A stretch of DNA of 64,000 nt from Chamaecyparis obtusa (taxonomy: Eukaryota; Streptophyta; Pinopsida; Cupressales; Cupressaceae), in assembly GCA_027943335.1 (NCBI GenBank), contig BSBK01000764.1, positions 186,001-250,000 on the forward strand, given 5' to 3'. Both the position numbers and the translations under genes were made by a program. Positions 43,401 through 55,400 of the stretch are shown one piece after another (the stretch's first letter is position 1; every line of letters starts with the position of its first letter). Below the pieces are notes generated by a model. That model made no database searches. It was not told where the DNA came from and saw only the letters and a program-made list of their open reading frames with translations.

Positions 43401-46400
43401 TAAAAATAAAAAGCCATTGAAGCCCACTGGCTGCAACAAACACATTTCTGACATCAGAGCCTCAAACTTCAACTACCCTGCTAGAAATAACCAATTGCCA
43501 AAAATAGCCAACTACCAAAAATAGACTTACTATAAATAGTAAGTTCCTCAAACTGAAGATTCCCTGAAACTCAATCCTGAAACATCTGACACCCTGTGCA
43601 AACGCCCTGCTAAATCTGCCCATACCCAAAAATACCACTTACTAAAAATAGTTAGTTGACCAAATTGACCCGAACGAAAAGCAGACCTAATAATCTGAAC
43701 CTCCAGAATGGAATCCCAACACTGGCTCTGCAAACTAACCCCCTCTAATCACTTGATTAGCCTACGAGGGTCGCAAAACCAAGCTAATCCAAAAAGTCTG
43801 AAAAACGGGGACATTACATTTATATATACTTGGTTTAAATGTATTGTTTATAAAACTTGTTGTAAAAGGAATTACAAAGGCAACTAGTTGTAAGTAGATG
43901 GGTTGATCCCACTTCAAAATAAGACCAAATTCTCCTCTTTGGAAGATGTTGATATGATAAAGTTGATTCTAGGTGTAAGTCTGGATTCGCATGTGATGCA
44001 ATGTTACTGTTAAGTATCCAAGTTCATATAGTCAAGTGAAAGCTCATTTACCTAGCATTCCCAAACAACACATCAAAGTTTGTCTTGGAAAGAATGGTTT
44101 AACTATGCTGTCAAAGCAAGTGTTAGCATATATTAAGTAGCAAGAACAAGCAAATAAAGCAATAGAATTGAAAGCAGGGATGACTTTAAGGAACCCCCCC
44201 CTCCCGAAAAGTATAAAATTGTGGCGAATCACATGTGATTTGGGTAAAAAAAAATTAATAGTGTTGGCGAATTATGCGTCAATCTATGGATATTTGGTGG
44301 CGAATTTTTTAATAGTTTACACAATTTTTATAAAACAATGGCGATTAAAAAAAAAATTTTAAATAAATTTATTAATATTGATGGCGAATTATGTTTTGAA
44401 ATATGGGTATTGGTTGGCGAATATTTTAATAACCGATACCATTTTTATAAAAAAATGGCGAAATTATTTTCCAAATAGTTGAATTATTTTCTTAAATTGG
44501 GGTTTTCTTCAATTGGGGTTTTCTTAATTAGTTAGTTAACACTGGGCTGAGGAACAGGTGTCAACCAGTCGCATGATCGCATGTCAGAAAACTCTGACAT
44601 GCGATCATGCGACAGCCACCCACAGGATGCCACATAACCGCCAATGGGACCACTGCCCTCTCCTCCAACGGACCCAGCACAAGAAGTAACCGGTCGCTTG
44701 GTTGCATGTCAGAAATTTCTAACATGCGATCATGCGACAACTGAACATTTTACCAGCTCAACCAATCACAACCTAACACCTCGACGATGAATCATCACGT
44801 GGTCCCATTGCAGACAAACCAACGGCATCTAATCGGATGGTGGGCGCATGATCACATGGGGAGAGAATATTCCATGCGATCACACGCCGACCGTCGATCA
44901 AAATCTCTAGCCCAAGCCCCGCTGACCACACTCCATCTCTTTATTTCCTTCGGCCAATAGGGGAGCGCCATTTGTGCATCAGGGATTTTTTTAGTGGCCA
45001 ATAGGGGAGCGCCATTTGTGCATACATGTCACCATGGCCCACAGTTTGAAACCCTACACCGTAAAGAAGAATCAACGGCCGGCGTGATTTCGCATATCTC
45101 TGGCAACTCCTTTGCGCTTTAGCGACCACCGTTGATGCTCTGACATGACAAGACCGTCTGACTCATCCGGACACCAGGCCCCACCATTGAGATTTAGCAA
45201 TAAAGGCAAACTCCCATTCGCTGGAGACTTTCTCCATTCCGTGACCTAGCGACGACTAACATGATGAAGAATTGGGCCCCTCACAATCGCAGCAGCGCAC
45301 ATACTCAACGATGAATCATCACGTGGTCCCACTGCATACAAACCAACGGCATCTAATCGGACGGTGGGCGCATGATCGCATGGGGAGAGAATATTCCATG
45401 CAATCACACGCCGCCCGTCAATCAAAATCTCTAGCCCAAGCCCCGCTGACAACACTCCACCTCTTTATTTCCTTCGGACAATAGGAGAGCGTCATTTGTG
45501 CATACATGTCACCATGGACTCACAGTTTGAAACCCTACACCGTAAAGAAGAATCAACGGCCGGCGTGATTTCGCAAATCTCTGGCAACTCCCTTGCGCTT
45601 TAGCGGCCACCGTTGATGCTCTGACATGTCAAGACCTTCTGACTCATCCGGACACCAGGACCCACCATTGTGTTTTAGCAATAAAGGCAAGCCCCCATTC
45701 GCTGATTTAGTGGTTAGATTCAATGAGCTCCGTTGAAACTCCGCTGACATCGGATAGAATTTTCATATTTGTTCCTCTAGCTGCCAGGTCAGCCAGCTCA
45801 TCCGCTTCATTAATATTCATTAGTGTATGTTAAATTATTAATATTTTAAAATCATGACAATCGTTAGATTACGACAGATGAACGGCTGAAGTTGTATTTC
45901 GGAAGTTCTATGGGTTTCAAAAAGCTTTTCTGAAAACTCGCTCCGGAAACGTGACACATTGAAAGTTGACGTGTAATGTTTTAGAAAGATTACAGACGTT
46001 TACGTTACACGTGTATGATGTAGAAAGATTACTTTACCATTTAACGAAAGGTTTTTAACATTTACTTTTTTAAAACCTATTGACTCATACTCGTAGCAGC
46101 AGAGTTAAAAAGAACTGTTGAACGGGAATCGTCACCAGAGATTTGGAAATCGAGACTGTAATTTGTGAGAGCCTTAGCCATTCGAACTTATATCTATCCT
46201 GATTTCAAAATTCAAAGTTTAATTTCGGGTAAGTACTAAGTTTAAGTTGATTTTGAAATTTTAATTCTTGCATGTTCTATTGGGGTTTTCTTAAATTGGG
46301 GTTTTCTTCAATTGGGGTTTTCTTCAATTGGGGTTTTCTCAATTAGTTAGTTAATATCTGTGATATTATTACTATTAGTAAATATCTGTGAATCTTTGTT

Positions 46401-49400
46401 TTTTAATTTTTTCGAAGAACAATGGGGAAAGCGAAAACTCAAGGCCTAGGGCAAGCAGAAGGGAAAACTATAATGGACTTCAGAAAACTAGTACAAATCC
46501 CTGGTTTCACCGATGAGTATCACGATGTTTATGATCCTGTTATCGAAGGTGAAAAGAGAGTTATAGCAATTAAACATACATTGTGTAGTAAGGCAACTGG
46601 GCTAAGGAGGTCTGAATTTATAAAATTTAACGCAGCGGTAGGTGCAACAACCAATAAAGTTGCTTCTTGGGATGTTGGTCTGGGTAACATGCTGTTACCC
46701 GAAGTTTTCCCTTGCCCAGAAATTGTCAAGATTTGTGCAGAAAATTATGATGAAAAAAAAAAATCAATTGTGAATAAACAAACTCAGGAAGAAATTTTAA
46801 CAATAACCCAGGAAGAATTTGTCAGTTTGCTAGACCTAGGGTTTGACCCACAAAACTGTAATGCCAAAATCGACTTGGGAGTGCTGGCAGAGCAATATCA
46901 GGCAGTCCCGCAAGACGGAAAAAATTCATTTGTAAAGGGTCTAATAGTTGCAGAGGCAAAGGCTTCATTGGGTGAGAACCATAAGCCTCCTTATGATTTT
47001 AAGGTTTTTGTGCCATGGGTTCAGGATACTATATCCTCACTATCATTTTGCCTGGGACTGGAAAACAATAGGGAAGTGAGTGCCAACATTCTTCAATTCA
47101 TTTGGGATATCCATTGTCTGAATGAACCAGTGAGATATAATTTTGTTGGACACGTGGTTGAATCGATGCAAGAGCAATTAGCATTGATTAAAAGAGGCAA
47201 TTCTAAGACATTTAGGTTCACAACCTACTTCTACTATCTTCTGCTAGCCAAGAATGCTACAATATTAATGAGCAACGGCAACAAGCTTGAAATTCAGAGG
47301 GGGACAAGTACTCCAAATCCAATATATAACTGGACACCTCAGATAAGATTGTATGATAACAGAAGGAATTACAATAATTTTGTAAACTTCTTTTTGGCCC
47401 CATTGTACAAAGAAATAACAAGCACTCCAATGCCCAGATTGTCTGCTTCATGTAGGGATTGCATCCAATTTGGAAGCACAACTCAATTGGCTGACTGGTA
47501 CTTAATGGAAGATTACACTGTGCTAAGGTTTTACGGATCAGAACTGCAACCCCACAAACTTCCAATGCATGTGACAGACAGGGTGTTTGCAGTAGAATAT
47601 GAAGTACAACTAGAGAGCACAGATAGACTCTTCTCTGGCCAATCGAAGAAGAGCATATTCCCTTCCTTACCTTTCTCAATTGGAGGGTTAACATTTGACA
47701 GAAAGGCTTTCCAAGTGGCACAATTTTTTTTAGATATTTTTCAATTTGATTTAGAGTGGTACTGGAAGTATGATCCACTCAACGTCATTCAAGAAAGGCT
47801 TGTTGCTTATAAGAACTCTGCAAACTTATTTCAACATGAAAGTAAACCATTGCTACAGAAGTTCAAAAACAAAGATAGCTGGGATGACGTTAGAAAAGAG
47901 ATGGAGAAAGTTTCCGTTGAGGAAAACATTTCAGTTGAACAATTGTCATCACAAATTATGACAACAATAAATCAGGGCATTGTACAGCCTAGGATGTCCT
48001 TCAATTTCTACGACAAAGCTGCTCAGCCATCAAACATAAAAATAACAAAGAGAATAGCAGAAGCTTGTAAGGATAGAAAATGGACTAGAACAAAAATGGA
48101 TGATTTTTGGAGTATGAGAAAGGCTCTTGGTGAACCAAAGACCAATGCAGATCTGGATGACATAGACAAGGATATAGAGTTTAGCAAATTGTGGAATATG
48201 GAGCATCCTAACTCCACATACGACACTGACAGCAGTGATCCAGATGATAATGATATTGATAATGCATGTACTCCACAGACTGGGAGTCACTGTGCAATCT
48301 CCGAGGACCGGAAAAATGTATATAGCAAAGGGGCAGTCATTCTTGAAAAAATGGGTTATAAAGGTGGTGGTTTGGGTCCCACAGGAGAAGGCGTCTGGAA
48401 TACAATTCAGACAGAAAAAACTGCTCATGATTGTGGTGCAAGACTTGGCTCTGATAGTGGACCTAGTGGTAGTACTAGAGGCATTCGTGGGACTGGCATT
48501 GGTAGGAGTGGGCACCTTATAGAACAAGTTCCCTCTCTAAAGAGGCCACTAGAATCTACACAGAATCCCATACAAGAAGATAGTGTCAAGAAGCAAAAGT
48601 TTTCCATTTCCAGTTCCAGTTCCAGAACAATGACATTAGATCATAAAGAAGTGTTGCCAATTTCAGGTTCAGCAAAACCCTCTAGAAGTTCAAATCCTCA
48701 AAGAGCATTAGTTAGATCAATAGCCATTGCAAGCTCTGTCTCTTCTTCACCTTTCAAACATTCAAATCCTTCTACAACACCAGATTTTCATTACAAGGAT
48801 TTCTATAATAATTTTGCAGAAACAAAAACAAAGAATAAGGAATCAAAGAAGGCATTGGAGTCTGGTGCCCTTACTGCAACTGCACAGGAACAACCTGCAT
48901 CCAACAGGGTTTTTCCAACATATGACCCAAAGAGAGACATGATGGAGTTCATGGTTGTTATTCCACCAAACAAAGATGGAAACCCACCAGAGAGTCAGAT
49001 AGATCACTCTGAATTTGAAGTTAGCACTCTCCAAATGGATTTTTCCGAAGTAAAAAATGTGGACAAAATCAATGTCTCAAAGTCTACAAACCAAGTGGTC
49101 TACAGTGCACTGCTAAAGGTGGAAAGAGAGAAAAGCAAGCTCGAGAAAAATATAGAAAAGTTACAGGCAGACATTGGCAATGAAAAAACAAAGAGGAAAA
49201 CTTCAGAGAACAGTTTGAAAGAATTGCAAAAAAAATTAAAAAATCAGCAAATACAGAGCAAGGACATGTTGAGGCGGTAGTGAAGGAATAGGAGCAGGAG
49301 CAGGTGAAACTGAAGGAACAGGAGCTGAAGGAACTAAGGGGAAAATTGGCACAGGAGCAGGTGAAGGAACAGGAACTGAGGGGAAAATTGGCAGAAATGA

Positions 49401-52400
49401 TAAAAAAACTTAACGAAGAAAGAGCCAATTCAGAAAAGTTATTTAAAAATCTGGAGAGTAATGCTGCCTCTCAAGCGGATAAAGCCAATCATTGGGAACA
49501 AAAAGCAGTAGAAGAGAAAAACAATTGTGAAAAAATGGCAGAAGAACTAAAGAAGGCCAATTGTACAATTAAGACTTTAACAAATACTAGTCATAATTTA
49601 GTGAAGATTACAAAAGAACACATTTGGGGCCAAATATTGGCGATGTCTAATAGCTTGTATGACTGGTTTGAAATGCTTCAAAGTATGAGAGTATGTTACT
49701 TGAAGCTCCAAAACAACATTCAACAGAACATGGATGTTGTCAACAAAGAAAAGACAGCAAAAGATATTATGCAACAACTCTACAGTAAGAGTGATAGTTA
49801 TCTATCAAACAAGGGAATTAGCAACCGCCCTGATGCATCAGTAAAGGTATCAAGTATCATTTGCAAATGTGAGAAGCTACGGGAAGCACAGGAATTGGAT
49901 GACAAAGCTAAGCAGAAGATCACAAAGATGGAACAAAGGAAAGCGAAAATGGAAAGTCTTGGTTTGCCTAAGGGATTTGAAGCAAATCAGTTCATTGGAC
50001 GAGAAAATTACAAAACAAGGTTGCAAGACAAAATAAATACCGATGTATGCTTTCTCCCTGCAGACATATCTTGTGATGCATTCTTGGATTTCATCAAACC
50101 AATGAGAACTTTGAATGAACTTTTAGAATCAACAGTGCTGTCAAGTCACACTTCCAAATATGAATTGCTAACGAAGTTGCAGGAGTGTGACTATACTATG
50201 AACCAAATTGTTCTGCCATCAGAGGATGTTTGGAGTGGCCTACAAAGATTGCTCTGAATTTTGAACTACTTTAAATTGTAATATATTGCAAATGAATACA
50301 AAACAAATTGTGCTCTATGATTCTATCTAATTTTCATGTTTTCCAATTCAATGTATGTTGAGTTACTCTATTTTATTCATTTATTCTTAGTTGAGTTTAA
50401 CTAAGAATACAAAATTACTCTGTTATATGCTATTGGAATACAAAATTTCATTCAGGAATTTCAAATTCAAATATGAATGATCATTGATGACATGATATAA
50501 ACTACACTCTACAGTAATAATACTCTTTGTTCTCAAATTTTAATGATGAAACATAATACATTCTTGCTTTTCTAAAATGAACATTGAATGATAGGATATC
50601 ATATAGTAGTTAATAAGTTCAAAAAATACCTATTGGTTGCCACTGCTAATTTAACAGAAATTTCCTAAATTTGCCAATTCATCTGTGTCGTCATCATCAT
50701 CCAATTCTGGTATTGCAGTTGCTTCATTGTTCTCTTCATTTTCGTTTGTGTCTTCTTCAAGTTCACTCTGACCTCCACTTCTATGACTCCCAATCCCATC
50801 GCCAGTGCCACTGCCAACTATACTTGTCCCACTTGGAGTCGCTGTAGGAGATTGATTAATGGTGTTGCCCACCCCTCTTCTTTTGCATCTTTTCTTCCAA
50901 ATTTCCATTGCTTTTTGATAAGGAAAAGTATTGACATCATACCTAGATGTGTATACCCTCAAGCATGATTCCAAATTCTTGTCTAGTTTGTTTCTTAGCT
51001 TTGATTTTAGGAAGCCCAAAGCACTAAAAACTCTCTCATCCTCCACTGAACCCAATATCATGGTTTGACATAGATCAGCAAGCTTGAAGTACTCTGAAAT
51101 TTCTTCACGCAACATTGTGCTCTGTTTTAGTTCTGTCCAAAGCTTTGTTGCCGAGCCCTCTTCATGTGGGTTATGCATTAATTGATATTGATGCTTCATA
51201 GTCCTTGCAAAGGTGCCTGATTGCTGTCTAAGAAGACCCTCATCTAATATTCCTTTGATAGTCACTCCATTGAATTCTACAAATTTGCAAAATTCCTTTA
51301 TCAAAGTCAACAGCCTTTTACAATAATCTTCCTTACAGTTGAAGGACCAATATTGAGGAAACACAATTGCCATGGCCTCAAGCAGTTGATCATATGGGAA
51401 TCGTGATCTTATTTCAGAGGAAACTCTATAGGCTATGTCCCTTGCATTAGCTGTTATAGACTCGACAATCTTCTTAAACTCTTCCCTTGTAACTCTTGTA
51501 GCTCGCTTCTTTGGGGCACTGTAGTACATTGGTATCTGAAATCCCCTTACACAAACACATAAATCTCCATTTTCAACGATCTTTAAATAATTATCAGGAT
51601 CATCCAAATCTATTAGTTTCCGCCAATGATTAAATCTATCATCGAATAAATTTAGGTCAGTACGATAGAGACTATCGAGGGCTTGGCATGACATTTTATG
51701 CAAGTGAGCATATTCTGCAATATACATGGCTCTTTGCTGAGCTTTTTTCATAATTAACGTCACTTCTTCTAGCATGGGAAGAAGAGATGCCAAAGTCAAA
51801 AATGTCTCTAAATTGCTCAACCTCCGAAGCAGGTTGCCACATCTTTGATTTTCTGCATTGTCCCGATTTTCGTACATCAGTCCAATCAAAGATTGATATT
51901 CGGAAAATACTCGATGCGCTAGTCCATCCAAAGAGATCCATCTAGTATCAACATCTTTAAGAAGCTTGTTTCCATCGGTAATTTCATCAGCAAAGTGCTG
52001 AAATTCCCTAAAACGTTTGGGACTTCGACAAAAATATGCGTACAACTCTCTTACTAAATCTTCAACCTTGTTTACTGAAGGAAACTTCTTCACAACTCTA
52101 AAAGCAAGATTCATCCTGTGGGCCATATAGTGAATGCCAACAACATATGGTGAACAAGAAGCCTACATCTTTGTGCAAAGACCATTCCTTTGACCTTGCA
52201 TTACTAAAGCTCCATCCGCTCCAACGCAAATCAACTTCTTCGCTATTGTCAATTCATCCATAGCTCCATATTCAATTAAATGGCTCTTTACTAACTGAAA
52301 TAAAGTTTCTGTTGTCGCATTGTCTCTCAATTTAGCAACAGTTAGTAGATGTGGTTGGCGGACATTATTCTATACAGTATAAACATGCATGCATACCCAC

Positions 52401-55400
52401 GACGTATTATCTATTGCCGTAACTTCGTCTAAGGACAATGCAATAAAGGTTGACTCTTTTATTTTTCTTTGTACATCCTCTATTTCAACCTGCGCAATAC
52501 AACTTGCCCATTCCCATCCATTGTTTATTGACCAATGACTGACAGGATAGTTAGGAACTTTCAGAAAGTGTAACAAACCACTCATTTCTGGATAGTCTGT
52601 CATTGGACACCCTCTGCTCAAAATATGGAAAACATTACTTAATTGAACAGCTTTTCCGCGTTCTTCTACTTCACTTGCTTTTGCAAAAATAGCATTAATA
52701 GAACCTTGAACTTCACCAGGCTTCGTCTTAAATTTCTGAAACAAATAATATTCCTCAGCATTCCTTTTATGTTGGCATTGCTCCTTTGTTTTATATCTTA
52801 CCACTTTTATTTCCCTTCCATCTACAGTTGAGGTTTCGTAAATCTTACCAACATGTTTCTCTATGGTGTCTAGTTTAAGCTGCAACCGCTTTTCCTTTTT
52901 ATACTTCCAACTACAAATCGTACATCTGCATTCTACTAGCGGCTCACCTACAATTGGATTGCCCATGGGCTCAATGAATGGATACTTTGGTGCCCAATCA
53001 AATTTAAATCTCTTGGCCATCTCCCATTGACGATCAGTTTTTTCTTTCGATTTTCCTCTCCCTTTAGTGTTACTGTTAATTGCACCATCATCATCACCGA
53101 AGTCGATTGATTCGTCCTAGTACTGGTTATTTATTGGATATTCTTCGTCAAGGTCATCTTCATTAGAGATATTAGGTTCTGCAACTTCGTCACCAGATTT
53201 ATTAGGCTCCCCAATTTGTTGAATAGACTCCTGTGTAGGTTGAGATTGTACACGTTCCTCTAATGATGTACCTTCCTCACTTTGACCAACACTGTTGCGT
53301 CTACCCCCGCCAAAGTATGAAGATATATTTCTGCATTTCGTTGGCCTCTCTTGGACATCTCCACCTTCATTAGTCCTCTTCCTGTTTAAGTTTGACTGTG
53401 ACATCTCCATCAAATTAAGGCTGCAATAAAATACTACGAACTCGTAGTCGTAGTCGTTCCGGTTCGCTACCGATCGCAATTGTGAGCTCTAAGCTCAGAA
53501 TCAACTAAATTATTATGCTACTAAGTACTAAATGAAAATCTCTCAAAGGCTCCTTCTTTCCGGCATGTTTCAATAATGAAACTCATATATCTTAAATAGA
53601 CAACTACAAATAAACCGTTTTCATATCAGCCATCAGATTTTGCCTCATAATCGGCATCGTCCATATTGGCGAATGGGCCGACCGTTACATATGATAAGAA
53701 CTAATATTTGGCGAACCCCGCGTAATTTCAAGTAATCAAGTGGGTGAATAGGGCGGGAACTTGGGACCCCATTGCGTGTGATGCATGGCGAATTGGGTCC
53801 TAGGACAAATAAAAATTTCACATAGAAAAATGGGAATTTGGCGAATGATGATCCTCGAAAGAGACACTCAATTTAATCCGTGGCGAATAAGAGTAAACAG
53901 TAAAGAGAAATATGGGCGAAGAACCCGACTACCAAACAGAAATTACGTAATAATAGTGGCGAACATTCCGACCACTATATGACCATTTTATAAAATCTGG
54001 GCGAATGATCCGACCTGTATTTGATTGTTTTATTCGCCAATTTCTATCACCCGATCGTGACATATTTGCCAATTGGCGAATATTCGCCACTAAAAAAATC
54101 CCTGATTGAAAGCAAATCATCATTTAACAAAGAGAAGATCTCAAGGAGATTGTTGTTGTAGTAAGCCATGAATATCTTTGAAGAACAAAGACTAAGATTA
54201 CAAAAATCTGAAGCAAGAGGTGAAGTAGATGCACAATCCAGCCTTAGTGATTGGCATCTAGGTCAAAGAGCTGGAGTTGAAGTCAATCAAACTTACGAAG
54301 GCTGAGGATTAAGCAAAGGGGAAGAAGGAAGCCATTCTAATGTAACTGAGACTGAGATCAAAGCTTGAGGTAAGCCATGAGAATGTTAGTATGCAGATTT
54401 AAGTCTGAAGATGCCCTCCAAGGAAAATTGATTTTGCCAAATCCCATGTTTTATCCAACCTTTCAAATTGTCCATTGTGATTGCAGATCTAAAAGGGGCA
54501 TGTTCTAATATTTTTGGAGACCCATCCGTGGTTGAGAGACAAGGTGTTGCAGACCCAAAGTCTAAAAATTTCCAGACTGGGCGATTTCTTTGAAAATTCA
54601 TAAGAAAATAGTATGGGGCCCAAGGGTTTCAAGACTTGTTTCCATACCAGTCCCCATCAATTTGCTCACATTTTGCATGAATTCCAAAACAAGGTGATTT
54701 CAGACCCGAATTTGTAGATCTTCATGACGGGCGATTTTTCTTGAAAATTCATGGAAAATAATTTGTAAGTTAAAGCTGTCCAAAGTTGTTTGTTGAGTCT
54801 TTCCTTGACAAGTACTAATCATTTGCAACCATTTTCAGACATTGGAGGACTGTGGTAAATTAGATACATGTGAAAGTCTAAGGACTGTCATGAAAATCGA
54901 TTTTTATTTTTTATTTTTTTTTGCTTGGGTCTGAGTTTGTCGTGGGATGACAATCTGATTCAAAGTGGTTGCAGACTCGTTTCAGGACAAGTTGAGGTCT
55001 GAAATATCATTTGTCTTCAAACTAGGGTCTGAAAACACTAAAAAACATGGGCGATTTTTAGAAAAAAAATCCCATAATTTACCAACTTGCTAAACCATTA
55101 TAGGGATCATTGCTGAGTATTTGGAGGATATTCTCGCACAAAAGGGACCAAGCTAGAGGGTCAAAATCATTCAGAAAAAGGTAAGTTTCAGTTGTTTTTA
55201 GAGGTTTGAATTTCTTCGTGAGGGTAGGGAAACTTTGTTGTCATGATTGGCCTGCACTTTGACTCCTAATTCCTGTGGAGAACTTGGATAATGATTTGAA
55301 ATAAATATGATGAAGTATTAAGACTGATCTTTTGGGGTGTCTTCAGACTTATCATGCCTTGTCCTCAGAAAAGTTTCAGGATAATGATGATTAGTTTGGT

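Larger units (their letters stand above)
36139..43824 (-). mobile_element. Large LTR retroelement with acidic-protein gene, TSD tttat
   Basis: The element spans 36144-43819. LTRs are 36144-39111 (enlarged by a solo-LTR insertion) and 42337-43819. Identical tttat repeats lie at 36139-36143 and 43820-43824. On the minus strand the order is LTR, primer site, acidic-protein gene, polypurine tract, LTR. The 3.2-kb interior shows no reverse transcriptase, protease or integrase motif, so it is presumably mobilised by another element. It is the most complete of three family members in the window. Confidence 0.93.
44545..45830. other. GC-rich non-coding block with hairpins and a duplication
   Basis: Base composition is clearly richer in G+C than the surroundings. 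It carries a perfect hairpin (44568-44613), an imperfect one (44693-44738), a direct duplication (from 44785 and from 45309) and an internal copy of the transposon end (44980-44998). Short frames here are not supported as genes. Confidence 0.7.
44167..54112. mobile_element. hAT DNA transposon, 9.9 kb, two large convergent genes
   Basis: The element spans 44175-54104. It begins CAGGGATGAC and ends ...AATCCCTG, the CAGGGAT terminus known from Ac-like hAT elements. Perfect 8-bp duplications attgaaag lie at 44167-44174 and 54105-54112. It contains a transposase frame on the minus strand (53410-50651) and an unrelated long gene on the plus strand (46422-50257), whose 3' ends face each other about 390 bp apart. 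The ends are loaded with GGCGAA repeats. Canonical hAT elements are usually 3-5 kb with one gene, so the size and second gene stand out. Confidence 0.95.

Noticed and set aside
44941..45750. Short frames in the GC-rich hAT block (62-70 codons)
   Set aside because: They fall on duplicated non-coding sequence, differ between the two copies and have no domain.
47257..47778. Minus-strand frame of 173 codons
   Set aside because: It overlaps the 952-codon hAT plus-strand gene and shows no domain; a chance antisense frame.
48030..48527. Minus-strand frame of 165 codons
   Set aside because: Antisense to the G-patch region, cysteine- and threonine-rich without any recognised pattern.
44175..54104. 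Reading this region as a Helitron or CACTA element because of its size and second gene
   Set aside because: The 8-bp target duplication, CAGGGAT ends and hAT dimerisation domain fix it as hAT; CACTA gives 3 bp and Helitrons give none.
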